Shown piece after piece: positions 14,585-28,957 of a DNA stretch of 64,000 nucleotides. Numbering within the stretch: the stretch's first letter is position 1; every line of letters starts with the position of its first letter. Below the pieces are notes generated by a model. It worked only from the letters and a program-made list of their open reading frames with translations. It was not told the DNA's origin and searched no databases. The stretch spans positions 8,632,526-8,696,525 of the forward strand of contig WARS01000046.1 of NCBI GenBank assembly GCA_008933995.1, written 5' to 3'. The stretch is from Datnioides undecimradiatus (lineage: Eukaryota; Chordata; Actinopteri; Lobotiformes; Datnioididae). The position numbers were made by a program, and so were the translations under genes.

Positions 14585-17097
14585 TTCTGCTTGATACATA
14601 TCAGCTATTACGTAAAGGTGCTGACTGCCTCACCGTGCAGGGAGAAGTGCTGTGCTGACTGGCTGACTGAAATGTCAAGTGCTGTAAGAAGAACAGTTTC
14701 ATCAGATACTGCAGGGCTATGCTCTCACCCATATGACTTTTGATATACATGAGACCAGGGTCAAATAAGTGTCACTGTGTGTGGAGCAGCAGGCAGGTGG
14801 CATTCGTACAAACAGTCTAAGCGTCAGTCTTAGAAAATTCTGCTCAGTTGACTTTTGCATTGAATTTTAATGTAACTTGTAAAACGTAGCGACGGCTTCT
14901 GCTGCTTTAATCTCTTTCAAAAACTATTTGACACCAGCTTCGTTTGGGCACCACAGGCTTACGTGACGGAACAGAGAGACGAAGAAAACAGGTAAACAGA
15001 TTCTAAAGAGACAGGATGCAAAAAAGTCAGGTGACCACTAACACTTTTTGTCTCCCACTTTGTCATTCACAAATGTCACAACAGCCAAAATGTCCCAGAC
15101 ACCTCACACAATGCCTCTGCAGGGCAGTCAGTAAGAACAAAAGGATGATTAGCAAACCAGTGGATGGCCTAGTCTGCTGGAAGGAACAGGAGCATGGCTC
15201 AAAACTGGCTTTAGATTGAAAGGTACCCTGTGGAGGTTTTTATTTAAACAGAGTTATGTTTACATTCAGTTTCATACTAAAACATTTTGTGCATCCTTGA
15301 TGTCGAATAAATGTGTTGAATGCATTACATTTCTCATAAAGAGGAATAAAAATAAGACTGAAAAGGCATTTGAAACATATACACTTTAGAGTCAAACCGC
15401 TGGGACCTGGTCATCGTTGCAACCCTAAACTACCTGCAATTTAAATTGTTATGAAACTGCTTTCAAACTGCAAAACAGTCCTTGTGTTTGTGGGCATGTG
15501 CAGGGTTATGTAAGCACTGTGACTCTAGTGCAGAAGGTTGCAACTTGAGTAGGAAAAAGGTCGTGAGAATTCCCATCATGCATCTGATCTGAAGTGCAAC
15601 ACTCGGGACTTTAGTGTCAGTGGGAGTATAAAGTGAAACTGGACTGATTTCAAGAAAAAAATAATAAAATACTGTATTTTGTATCTGTGCTGTATTGCTG
15701 TACTGTAGATGCATGAAACAGCACAGCTGACAGAGAACTGGAAACGTATTTAAAATGGATGAAAAGTGATATAAATACTATAAATACTGACACACCATAA
15801 CAAAGTTTAACATTTGGCATAGTCAGTTGCAAAATTTATTTTATCAAAGCACCGTCCTATTATCCATTACCAGTGTTTTACAATAGCCATCCTCAAAGAA
15901 TAGCGTGCAGTGGAATAGTTTCCCCCCTGGTGCCTGTGTGTCTACTGTCCAGTTGGAGTAGTTCAGGGGTGTGGCGAGCAGGGACAGAGTAGTCTGCAGG
16001 AGGAAAAGAACAGACACTAGACAGCTCAGACAATGGCTTTGGCCTGCATTTGCTATTTTGAGAGGCTTCCTCCACCTTTTAGCCTCGCCCAAAAATTCAC
16101 CCACCCGTCTCTGCTCAGTTGAGCTCTACCTTCTTGGTCTCGTGCTGGCAGGAGTCTAATCTAGACAAGAGGGTGAGTCATACAGTGTGCAGGATTTCAT
16201 GTGGATTGAAACTGCTTCCCGGATGCTGTTTCTGTCTCCTCGACCTGCTGCTATTGGAACAATGGAATGAAAAATCACCAGAGAGGTTTTGTTGGGTCAG
16301 GAATAGATTCAGATTTGATTTTAAACAAATATCTCAATCCCTGAGTTGAATGTGTCACAAAGTAGTACATTAATATGATATTTATTTATTTATTTTATAA
16401 TTCATTGTATGGACAAACCTGTCTTCTTAGTGCTGAAAAGTCTCCAATATGATCTAAAGTACACTCATGAATGGTACAGTAAGAGCGCCCTCAGCACAGG
16501 AAGCCCTGCCTTCCGATGACAGGAAGCAGCCCTCGCCATGGAGACAGCAGTCTGAGCTGATGTCCTGCAGGTCAAATGCAACCACACGCATACACACGCA
16601 ATCTGATGCCATCTATGGAAGAGGTAGTGCCTCAGAAATCTATGGGGCAAAAAAAGGATCAGAGAAGAACTGATGCAAAAAGCCTTTCCCTGTTTATACA
16701 GACCATAACCTTTCACCACAGGCGAGCACACACACACACATGCGCGCGCACGCACACACACTTTCACTCAACCCTGTGGTCAACACAGCTCTTTAAATAG
16801 ACAGGAAGCTCAAAGCCTCTGTCAGTCCATGAGGAGGTGATGACCCAATCTCTATCCTCTCCTGTCTCATTGTCTTTTGATCTTTCCTCTGTTAATCCCC
16901 ACTTATTTTCATTACATTTTAAACTGACTCAGCGGCTACAGCAGCAGCGTGCCTAACATGACTGTTTTGATAGAAAAAGCGTCCATAAAGTGGCAGCTAG
17001 ACAACAAAACTGTGAATGTGTATAACCAGTCAGTTACTAGTCTGCCCATTCAAAATAATGTAATCATTAATGAGGTGATATGTTTTCATTTCTCAAT

Positions 17098-17310
17098 GAT
17101 CCATACTATATTACTTTGCATCATACTATACCATACTGCAGTACACTATAGAATAATGATGCACCATTCCAAATTAAACCACCGTACACAGGTACATACA
17201 CTATAAAAGTACACCATACCACACATATAGTGTAACATAGTACACTGTTGCATACAATACAATTATACCATACCATACTTTACAATAGTACACCATACAT
17301 CACCAGGATA
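17098..17310. repeat. Degenerate CATACTATA / TACACCATAC low-complexity tract
   Basis: CATACTATA, CATACCATAC, ACCATACC and TACACCATA recur irregularly over about 210 bases. There is no fixed unit, so this is cryptic simplicity or a decayed minisatellite. Confidence 0.55.
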
Positions 17311-20300
17311 TAGATCCAGTTTCACATCCAACACTAAATAACACAAAGTAAATCACTTAACGTACAACACCAACATAGTCATTAACCCCAACAATATTTT
17401 TGGGTTCATTTTACTATTCCCAAATATATTAGTGGATAAATCCAAGATGGCAGCATACAATTCAAATGCAGATGTCAACATATTCTGGCCAAAACATGTA
17501 GAGCTCTTTCTCTGGAACAACATTTTGGGCACCGGGCTGATCAGCTGACTACGTGGATCCAACTTTCTCATCTTACCACCAGCAGACCAAAATTATATAC
17601 AATTTTACAATAATTGTCAATGGTTAGAAACTAAGGTATGACACCTTAGTATGAAGAAGTAAAAAAGGGCATGAAAAACACAGATTATTGTTCAGTGTTT
17701 GTATTAGTAAAATTGTCTCAGATCATGTCACTAAATGCAAACACAAACTGCCCCTATGCTATCTGATAATGTATTGTATAGTCTCATACATTCAGTACCC
17801 AAGCACATATACCACAAACAACTCCATGTTAGCTATTGTGTGTGTGTGTGTGGTGTGGTGTGGGTGTGTATGCATTTGTATAGTAACCTCAGTCCCGTGT
17901 TCATTCATCCATGTTGCAGGGCGTACACACACCATTTCCTCCAGTGTGTTTATACTCCATGCTGACCAGAGCACACACTCTCCTCACACTCCCCCAACCA
18001 AAACCTAAACATTTACCTCTCTCTCTCCTCCCCCTTTGTCCTCCCCTTTCACCTTTATACCACACTTGTACATAAACAGCATTCCATCAATAATGACGTA
18101 ACTACTGTTTTTTGAGTATCTGGGAGGCGTTTTGTGTCCCATGCGATGCAACAACAGGTAGCTGCAGAGACAAGTTAATCATCCATTGGCTGTCAAGGTT
18201 GATGTGTACACACATGCACCCCTCAAGTGCAACAGTTAAATATATACATGCTTTCATGTAGACATTGAGTCCAATCAGACCTTCACTTATGACCTCACAT
18301 GGCGATGCAAAGGATAACATCAACATTTTACACTGACTGTGCTTGTAAGCAATGGGTTCAGAGTATTTTTGTTATTGTGCAACACAGCCAATCAGCACTG
18401 ACCAGAAAAGGGGGAGTCTCATCAGAGGGAGGAAGGTCAATTGATTGAAAATATTTGTGTGGAAAAAAACACATGTGATGCTGCGTCAGTGCCATTGGAT
18501 GAACTGTGGAAAACACCATGTTGAAGATGTGTTGTAACATTGGGAGTTACTTTGTTGCATCAGGTCATATGTGTTTGCATCTCAGCAACCAATCATGCCT
18601 AAAGGTAGATTGTTTTCTTTTGTTTCAATTTATGATGGTCTTTGCAAATAATCTGCATGGAGTTCAAGGCACTTTCGCCTGCAATCACATGTGAAACAAT
18701 GCATTTATCTCTAAAGATCACCAACATTTCATTCCCAAATCTTGTAAATGGAAACAAATAAGTAATTTGACCTTTTCTTTCTCATCTCGTTCTGATTTTT
18801 TTCTTTTATGCAGTCAGTCACTCACACACACACACACACATCTCACCATTATGCATACCAACGCCAACGGTGAAATGAGAACCAAAACAATCAGACACAG
18901 ACAGCTTTGTTCATTTAACCTCCCACAGGAAAGATGTGTACAGAATAACTACACCGCACCAAACCTCAAAGGCAGCGGACTGTGTTTAAACTGATTATTC
19001 TGTGCAATGTGGAAATGTAGGATGGGAGAAGGGAAATGCAGAGAACATCACCAGTGCTGATTTTCTGTTGCTAATGTGACTTAACTGGTAATACTGACAC
19101 ACGTATTGCTGTGTGTACTGCAAGATGCTGATACCCTGCGTATGTCAAAAATATATGCACAAAATAAACCAATGCAAACCAGACTTAAAGAACCAAGCAG
19201 ATGTTGGTTTGGACCAATGTTTAGTGTGGCAGGTTGTCCAGCTGACTGAATGGTAACATCATCTGTACCCTGGTGCTAGCAGTAAAATGACACACAGGTT
19301 TCATTTTCCCTGTCTTTGAACCTATCGTGTGAAACCTCTGTATGAAGGATGTCACTAATACTACAGGTAAGTGCCAAATATCACATCATAGCCTTCCAGC
19401 TCCTCTTACCTGCAAAATAGCCACTATAAATAAGCTAATTCATTTCTTATAAGTATTATTATTTAATATACGCTGGTTTCTTATTGGCCAGAGAGCCCTG
19501 TAGTGATAATTTTGGATGTCACAAAGCATATTGTTGACTAGATTGATTTCAGTGGAGAACTATTGAAAAAAATGACTCATCCTCTTCTCTCAGAAGTCTT
19601 CAGCTCACTCATCCCTCTGTCTTTGCTACTTCCTCTCTCCCTGCCTGTCTTCCTCTTCCTCTCCTTGTCTCCCCAGCTGGTCTTGTATCCTGAGCACAGC
19701 ATCCCAGTGGGCCAATAGATGGCAGGCCTACGGGTGTTGTGCGGCCCCGCTGTGCATCGACACGGCCCTCTTTCTTTTTGTGTCTCTCCTAGATCATCTC
19801 TTTCTCTCTCCCTCTCTCTTTCTCTTTATTTAATCCCACAGTTGGTTTCAGTGGCACGGCTGACAGCACCCTAGGACAAGTGCTCTGCTTCCTTTTCAAG
19901 CACTGCTCAAACAGAGGGTTACGTAATACATGCACACACACACACACACACAGACATTCATACATTCACACACACATGCACACACACAACCAGATACCCT
20001 TTAAGACTTGATGCCAAATCATCCAATTAGCTGAGAAGTGGAAGAGGAGAGGAGAGGAGAGGATATCAAGTCTGTGTAATAAGACTTATAAATAAAGGAT
20101 ATCAGATAATAATAAAGATAAATATTGAGAACCAAATATATAACTCTGACATAGACCAGTGGTTTTATTTGCAACTGTTTCATACGTGATATTTAGCTGT
20201 GAATCCTCATCTCCAGGGGCATCTTTATGAGCATTTTTAATAGTTAAAAGTATTTCTATAAAGTCCAAAACATATACATAATTGTATGCAGATGGGGTTT

Positions 20301-21362
20301 TTTTAGTCAATATCCTGAACATAATCTCTTTACCCATAAAATTAGGAATCACTGTCAGATCCTTTCTATGTTTCTATTTATTATTATGTATCTTTTGTTT
20401 CCACTGCAGTTTATTTGAACTCCCACAAACACCATCCTGCGGCTGTAAATACTCATGAGAGCACCAAATGTGTAATGAAAATAGCCCCAGACAAATTCAC
20501 AATTGTCTTCTGTTTGAGGAACATTTGCTGAAACAGTGCCCAGTTGTTGTAAGGAATTGATTTAGCTTGTTTTAAATATTAAACTACATGTTTGTGAGAG
20601 ATTTTTTTAAAAATATGTTTGACTAGGGCGCAACAGAATTGGTGCTACAGAACAGGAAGTTGGAAATGATTGAGGTGATCAATTAGCACATTATTTATCT
20701 TTTCATGGGATTTTAGAGTAACAAAAGTCTTATTGTTACATCATGCAATTAGTATATTTAATGCCATCAATCTTACTTATCTACTGTGGGTCTCTGTGTT
20801 CATGTAACCCTAAAGTGGCTTTTAAGTTATTATTTACAGACAGTTTAGTAACTTTATCAACTATCCATGAAGTTTTACCATTGACTTGGCTTGTGAGGAG
20901 CTGACACTTGACCCCACAGAGGGAGAATTGAGCTGATAATTGAATTATGCCCATTAATAGTGTTTATGCAGTTTTGCAGTGAAAGCATAATAAACTACTG
21001 TTGTCTAGGGTTTGGAGAATTTTCTATGAGTAAGACATGGTAGGACATCTTACGTAAAAGGAAAACCAGCTTTGATCATATCCAGCCAACAAGCACGAGA
21101 CACGAACAGGCTCATTGTCCGCCTACAAAGAGGTTATGACGGCATATGGCTAATTAGTGAAATTAAATCAAATCATTTTATTTCCCCCTGGGAGTGTTTA
21201 CTTGCAGACTGTGCACGAATGTGTATGTGTAATAGCGTGTTTCATGGAGAAAGCAGCAGAAGAATCCCCGGAAAGTGTCCCTTTCTCTCCTCAGTGAGTC
21301 AGGAAATGCACTGAGACAAAAGGCCCTATTGTCACGACAAGCTTTAACGAGGCGCCGCAGAG

Positions 21363-21364
<2 letters not shown>

Positions 21365-21411
<47 letters not shown>

Positions 21412-21424
21412 AGTGTGTGTGTGT
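21365..21424. repeat. (GT)n microsatellite
   Basis: About 23 perfect GT units, a CA interruption, then five more. Confidence 0.95.
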
Positions 21425-23107
21425 AGGGTCAATGCACTTTTGAAATAATAGTATTGAACTGAATTGGCCTTGCACTAATTTAATGGGTAACTATTAGGTC
21501 TGTTATGAAATGATATGGCCAACATTTTAGGTCATGGAGTGAACACAAAGATGCACTATTAGATGCAAAAAAGAAATGATGAATGCATTAAAAAAATGTA
21601 TGTATGAACAATAATACGCAGATTGGATAATTAAACACTTGAGTTATGTTAGGAATTCCTATTTGTTTATTACCTATGTCACATATGTGATGAGGGATCA
21701 ATGTTGTAGGACAGAGCCCTTGCTGTACTGTCGGTCATAGCAAATGTAAACAGACGGAGAGGTCACATGGCGCCTTTATTGTCATGTGCCAGGAAGGGGC
21801 AGCCACTCTCTGTGTAGTTAGGTGTGTTTGATCTTTTGTGGCTCTGCTCCCAGAGGTGGTGTGTCACCAGCTAACCAATAAAATGTCAGGAAAGGGTACA
21901 TGCCTCAAAAACAAAGGACGAGGGGTAAAGAGACAGAAAAGCAGAGACAAAATGAAAGAAAAAGGAAGGTGGGAAAAGAGAGGAAGAGGAGGGCTGGAGG
22001 ACAGGCGACAACAGCGACTGTACCAGAGATAGACACACAGCTGATCTGTAGCTCACTCATAAGCAGTAACAATTAGCAAACAATTATTGTTTTAAGCTGT
22101 ACACTAAACATTAATGGAGATCTAGATATTTTTATTTGTTTATTACTGTATTTGTCAGTACCACCTCCTGTGAATTGTGTGTACTTAGATAGATACTGAA
22201 TAATGGACATTAGAAGAGCTGTAATAAATATTAAGTATTTATTAGATTTATGACTGATATATTTATTTATACATATTTCTTTACACTCAGTGACAACTAA
22301 GCATGATGACGGCCATGAGATATGGACAAAACCATGAAATAAACTGAGTAAGTGGCCTTTATTTTTTTTTATTAAACTGCTTAAAAATATTTTATGAACC
22401 TCTTGTTACCAAGCTCGAGAATAAACTTCCTGAGCTCAGCTTGTCTTCATAAGCTCTGAACACATATGCACATCTTTAAACTCGACTGTGACTCATTTGT
22501 ACACGTATATCTGAAAAACGACTTTGTTATAACACTGCGAGGATCTTTTTTTGTGTGCATAACATATCAATAAATATGATTATAGCTGTTATATAATTGT
22601 TCATTATCTTTTCAAAAATAAAAGGCCTTTATGTCTGGTTTAACCAACACTATAGTGTGTTGAACCATTTACTGAGTATTAATAATACCGCTTTTAAATG
22701 GTAAACAAGGGAGTCAAAGTATATTTTTAACACCTTTTCCTTCTTCTGCCAGTTGCGATTCTCATATAGGCACATCTAAATTTAGTTTCCTATGTGTTTC
22801 TTTGGTTCTGGCCCCCTCTGTTCACACGTACGCTGTACCTTCCCCTTCACAGTTTCTTTTTCTGTCATTTTTCCATTTTCCAAACACCATTTAGGTGGGA
22901 GGACTAAGAAAAGGCTCGGGCTCAAAAATGGAACGTGAGTATGAGAAAGTTTTTCATGCAGGGATATAAAACATATATTTTTGTGTAGGTGTGTGCGCAT
23001 GAATGTGTAGACAAATGCTTACCTGGACAATGGCCTGAGGAATCAGAGGCCAAACTGGGCCATCTGGTCCTAAAGCCTGGAACTGACCAGTCAGCATTAA
23101 GTCGGCA

Positions 23108-23109
<2 letters not shown>

Positions 23110-23166
<57 letters not shown>

Positions 23167-23172
23167 GTCTTT
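23110..23172. repeat. (CT)n microsatellite
   Basis: CT repeat with a few CTGT interruptions at the 3' end. Confidence 0.93.
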
Positions 23173-24234
23173 CTTTCGTTCTCCCGTCTCTCCCCCTTTA
23201 TGCACACACATATCCACCCACGCACTGACAGACAGGCCTCGGCTCTGTGCAGTCTCAGCGGAGCCCTGATGGCCTTTGTGAGGCAGCCATGCTGGAGGCG
23301 ACAGGCCCAACACACTGTTCCACCGTGACATGTTGGCTTCGTTATTTCTCCATTCAGGGGAGGATTTGGTGTCATCCTTCCCCTTCTGGGTGGAAAATGA
23401 AATCAAGCTCTGTGAGACATTTTGCTATTGTATGAATCTATTGTAGAGAATTTGAATTCATAGGTTCATCAGTATGCAGCAGAGAAGCCAAGCATGTAAG
23501 GCTAAATGTCTTTCCTGGTCAAAAATTGGCTTGGGCCAGAATGACAGGATTGGCTTACACCAACTAAATTAATTACTAAGTTTGTCTATCAGTTCCTTCC
23601 CAAAGTAAGTTTTAAGTGTGTCTAAAACCTCAGGATTGTCTTAGCCAGAGAAAAGTTACATAATATGTGAATAAAGTGCTCTGAACAATCTGTGGTACTG
23701 TTGAGTCAAAACCAACTGGTTATATATGACCAACAAGGGGCATCGCAAGCTGCAGATAAAATATATTTTTTTTAAAAATCAGCAGCCTATATTTTGTAAA
23801 AGATTTCAAATCTTTTCTCAATCTTCAACCTAAACTGGTCATGCTATATTAGCAATAGCATATTAGCGTTCGCTTCATCAGCTGGTTCACTCACTGAGGC
23901 TACTCAACAGTTTCACCCATTGCAAATATTAAGTAACACAAAAAATCTCTAGTGTAAGAACTAGTTTCTGTGCTTCAACCCTTTTAATTTCATGTACACT
24001 CAGTAAACACCCACAGTGTAGAAAATATCTTATATAATATAGCTTTATTAACTCTTGTATCTTGCATCTATTCACCTTTGAAGATTATGTGACTCCCAGT
24101 GAAGAGAAGTCTGAACCAAATATACTCACCTGAAAGGTCAATGGTCTGCCCCCATTCAAACTCTTTAATTAAGGCTCCATAAATGTAGGTCAAGCAGTGA
24201 CCCAGGGCTACAGTGTAGCACTGAACAGATTCAA

Positions 24235-27200
24235 CTAGAATTGAAATGCAAAGATAAGAGACACAGGAAAAGGAGTGCATGAAAGAGAGTCTAAATTATA
24301 CTCTTTAATATTTGGCTGACATCTGAACATTCAAACTAACAAAGACAGCACCCTTGAAAAGTGGCAGCTACTTTATCTGTGACACATTTGGAGGCTTCAA
24401 AAGGCATAAAGGGGGTGTTCAGTCCACCTCCGCCACCGTGTACCTGCACTATTCATGTGAGCCATTCTTGTTTGTACAAAATGTAGAACAGGTTACGAAC
24501 AACATGCATCAGTGTATAATGATACATAATGCACAAGGCATGGGGTTATATAAAAGACATTCATCATCATGTCAAATGTTGAGCATGAGCAATCTAGTGC
24601 AGGTCGTCCCACACTGAGCAAACACACATACTCGCTCCAGTGTGTGAATACTTGCATGACAACCTACATATAAGTGACAGCACGCTCAGCGTCTCGCTCC
24701 CCCGGTGTCAAATGAGAGCTGTTAGGTAACCAAGAGGGAGGCGTGTTGGCCTGCAGTGCTGGCGACCTCTCACTCTGCTGCCTACCATGTGTTGCTGTCC
24801 TTCAGCTGAACAATGAACAAACACTGAGCAAACATGTTGACGTTTGGAGGATTATTTGGGTTATTATTCAAAGTGTCACATTAAACTGGGAGAGGAACCA
24901 GCAGCGCACCAAAGGAATAGCTGGTTGGTGACCAATGACCGGTCCTGATGGACTTTTCAGCAAAGATTTCTGATTTAAAGACTCATTTCAGACTCATTTA
25001 CACACTGCAAATGTCCAACATTCTTTCTAACATATTGCATTTCACACACACACTCCCAGAGCCACACAGGTATGCAAACAGGCACGCTAACATACAAAAC
25101 TCAGAAACAGATTTGTCAAGCATATATTTTCTGTGCAGGTAGTTTAACTTAATGTCCATTTGGTCTTCACTGTGCATTTTGTTTTAAATATATTCCAACC
25201 CACTACAACAAGTCTTTTTACTTTTAGTCATTTAAAAATGGACCAAGTATCCCATAAACTCTTGTGTGTACATTCTAGTGTTTCAGACTGAGCTTCATGC
25301 CAATAAACGGCCTCATGTATCCGTCTAATATTTCCATGCTGACCTGGTTTCTGCATATTGTTTGCTCTGCTGTGACTGACCCAATCTTATATATCCACTT
25401 GTGTCTGCATTAGATACACGATGCTATGCAAACCTGTCTTGTGGGAAGAGCTTCGGTAAGGTGACATCCTCTGCCCTAGAATTTAGCAAACAGTGCTTGC
25501 AACTGGACAGCCTGTGCTCTGAGCAAAGGACTATGAGAGGGTCATCCCTTCTCGATGGTTCATTAGTTTTTCAGGCACCAAAGGGATGACAAAGGTGAAC
25601 GTGATAGCGTGAGCTCAGACATTTTTTCCTTCTTAGCCATAAGGAAAACCAAACCCCAGCTACATTACAGCTGAGTTTAATCTATTCAGAGCTTCCTGTA
25701 CTTGTTCCTGTATTACAGTATTGAGAGAATGAGATGCTAACTAGCTCTTCCTAAATGGGTGTGGAGAATTCCCATCGGCAAAATACTAGAAAGATAATGA
25801 GCAGGGAACCACTTCAAGATAGAGGAACTATTTATTCAAGCGTGAATCATTGCTGCCTGAGGAGTTGAACTGTAATGCCTTAAAGTGTACTTTCACTATG
25901 GCCATATTTAGATAATAGGCAACTCTTTTTTTATCTTCACAACAGGCTGTATCAGTTCTTTTTGTCTCTTGCTTTCTTTCCAGATAGTTCCCAAAGCCAA
26001 AATGTGCCATAATTCTCCTGCAAATTTACTCCATGGCACATTGTTTAATTTGAACATTTCCATCCAGAATGAGAGGACAAGACAAAAGACAAAATTTAAT
26101 ATCAGACGCAGAACTTTGCACATTATTGACATATTTGCCCTGTGCTCCATTTTCCACCAAACAAAATTATCTTCCCTTTGCTCTTTACTCTGTTTGTCCA
26201 CACCGGTATAATTTGGCAGGAATACGCAGGACTAACGCTCAACGACAACAGGAAGTGGACGGCCTCACTTTAATTGTTTGTAACATTGATGTAAAAAGAG
26301 CCGGAGTCCTTTCCAACCTGCAGCCTCTGTTCAACTTGTTTCCCTTGACTGTTTGGCACTCCCAACCAGTCCAACCTGCCAGTTTAGTTATTCAGTGTTG
26401 GATAATAATAATCCTACAATAACAAAGTGGCCTAATTTTATCACTGAGCACAGTAGTATATTTTACCCAGTATAAAATCTCTTTTTCAATTAAACACCTC
26501 TGTGTTCCATTCAAATGTATGGATCAGTATATTGTGGATGTTCACTCTTTATGACATTATTAATTGCATTAGACATCAGAGGGTGTGAAACATAGTGCCG
26601 TAACTGATGTAGAGTCAGGATAAATACATAATTGACTAACTGAAGAAGACTAGATTTAGCAGCTGCAGTTGGCGGCTACCGTGTGGTGATGTTGTTCGGT
26701 TTCATTTTAGCCTGTTAGTCAAGATCCAATCCCTATAAACAGTTTTCTGCATATGAAAACATAATCTGTTGATAAAGAGCAAGATTTAGTATTCTGGTTT
26801 CTGTTTGCAGTCCGAGTGAGAAATGATGAGAAAGGATAACTATATGTCATTTTAAAGGAGTGATGAAACCCAATTCTGCAGTTCAGCTCAGCTCTGAAAG
26901 CCATTTTAACAGTTTTTAGCTCATTATTTTAGTTTAAAAGGACAGAAAGTTACTGTTTCTCTTCAGTCCAACCACTCTAACCACCACAGCACCAGCTCCA
27001 GTCACAGCAGCTCGTTCAGTGGAACAATCTCCAAAAACCCACTTTACACAATCTGTTCAGACACCGTTAGCTACCAGCTGGTGAAGGTAGTGGACGAAAG
27101 AGACAGATATTTCCCTCAGACAGAGACCAAAAACAGCTAAAAGCAAAGGAAATATTTTACTTACGTTCAACAGGCAGCCAGAAGAACAATTACAAATAAA

Positions 27201-27921
27201 TACTAATGTTGCTGTGTTAGGCATAAAAAACACACATGCACAACACACAACAACAACTTATGCATACATTATATGATTTAGTTACATTACATCACTGTTC
27301 CACTGAAACCTTTAGATTGTATTTCTTAGCCTATCGTCAAGTTTGGCACAGGAAACATTAGATTCTACTACTGAACCACAGATTAACATACAGGATATTG
27401 AGGTTACAGGTAAGAAGGTTTTATTCGGTGATGGCTCACAATAAAAACGAGTCAGTGTGCAAAAGCAACAAAAAGATTTGAAACCAATGATTTATGACGT
27501 GAAGGTTTCCCATTCCACTACAAATCCTTTAGTCAAGGGTCCAGTGAAATTCCACTCATGGGGCCTCTAAAAGCAATGACTGCAACCAATCCAATCAAAT
27601 AAAAGGCAAAACACATTTTTCTCTTACAATATAAATTAACTGCAGAATAGTGTGAGTATTTGTGAAATACAGGAGATGGATGGTTGTATCTGATAAATCA
27701 TCATTTCCATCCTTGTCCCTCATAAAGACTTTTAGAGTTTTGTCTCCACTGCATGCGGCTATGGTCATTTTGCCTTTTCACATGTGTACATATAGTGCAC
27801 CTAACAGGAACTGACGGGCAGCTGCAGACACTTGGACTTCTGTTGCCAAGTAACTTTCTCCCTTCCTCCCTCCGCAGATACACACGTGTGTGTTTGGGGG
27901 GGTTAGCTGAGTTTGCTTAAC
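24235..27921. other. Gene-free stretch with a repeat fragment
   Basis: Unique AT-rich DNA and the repeat fragment at 26.95-27.19 kb. I see no convincing exon. Confidence 0.55.
26945..27185. mobile_element. Probable diverged interspersed repeat fragment
   Basis: Reads GTTAGCTACCAGCTGGTGAA, GATATTTCCCTCAG, GAGACCAAAAACAGC and TTACTTACGTTCA in order, preceded by CAGCAGCTCGTTCAGTGGAA. These blocks resemble another frequent percomorph repeat family. Coding potential on the minus strand is incidental. Confidence 0.45.
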
Positions 27922-28920
27922 CTGCATGAACTGCAGCATTTTCTCAGGACTCAGCTTCATCTCGAGGCTTATCTTACCGCAAAACCCCAGGCGGCCCGAT
28001 GTGGAAAATTCCCTGAACATAAATGTGACAGGAGGCCTTGAGAGACAGGAGTCTGATGAGGGGAGGAGAGGCTGGTTGTGAGAAAGAGCAAGCTTACTGT
28101 GTGTGACACATGACATTCAGAGAGAGAGAAGAAAATAGCAAATGCCACAGCCAGGATAAAGGCAAAACAGTGATTACTGGTTTTGGCTTCACTGGTCCAT
28201 ATTCTACTTTGTCTTTCATGAGAGCAAGAAAATATCTTTTCAATGATTCAGTGACCAAGCCCACAGCCTGTGATTTGAACTCTGATATCAGATGTCATAA
28301 GGTTGTGTTAGTTTAAGCAACACATGTAAACAAATCTGCCAATCAGCAGTATCTGGGACACAAGGAAACCTAATGATTCCAGGTCAAGTTAAGGTAGGAT
28401 TTCTCTCAACATACCAGGTTCCAAACAGAAAATGTCCCTGTATGTACATTTATAATTAAAACACACACAAAAGACTGGGTTTCGGCCAAAAGAAGAGAGA
28501 AAACGGCTGTTGGCTGTTACTGTTCTCTCCTCACATACATATCAATGAGAAGGCCCTCTGCAGGAGGCCTATCACATCTCTGCAGCCAGCATGAAAACAG
28601 ATCCTTTCTATATTCTGACTGGCTGGACATTCCAGTTTCCTTGCGGATATAAGATGGAAGCAAGTTCCATTTTTATTTTCTCCGTGTACCCGATAAGTGA
28701 GGTGAAAGTTAAATACTTGGTTTGGCTGAAGCCACCGGCAGTGTCCTCAAAGTCACGTACAGAGGGGTGAGACCTGCCTCAATGAGCCTTTTCCTTCTCA
28801 ATAAAACATGCGCGAGAGGGAGATGAAAGATAAATCAAGAAAAAGGGCGGAAACGGAGGAAAATGAAATAATTGCTGACCACTTTGTTCTTATTTGTTTG
28901 TAAGATTACGACTTGCTGGG

Positions 28921-28957
28921 TGTATGTGTGTGTGTGGTGCGTGTGTGTGTGTGTGTA
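28921..28957. repeat. Imperfect (TG)n
   Basis: TG repeat interrupted by TGGTGC. Confidence 0.85.

Larger units (their letters stand above)
9401..15840. other. Gene-free, microsatellite-rich stretch
   Basis: Holds four long dinucleotide tracts and a pyrimidine-rich segment at about 12.5-12.8 kb. Open frames here are products of the repeats. No exon set recognised. Confidence 0.6.
15994..24129. other. Gene-free stretch between two exon-like segments
   Basis: Contains the degenerate tract at 17.1 kb, GT and CT repeats and a pyrimidine-rich region at about 19.6-19.85 kb. No protein recognised. Confidence 0.55.

Noticed and set aside
19640..19760. Strong pyrimidine tract ending in CCCCAG, acceptor-like
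   Set aside because: The sequence after it has no sustained open frame consistent with an exon.
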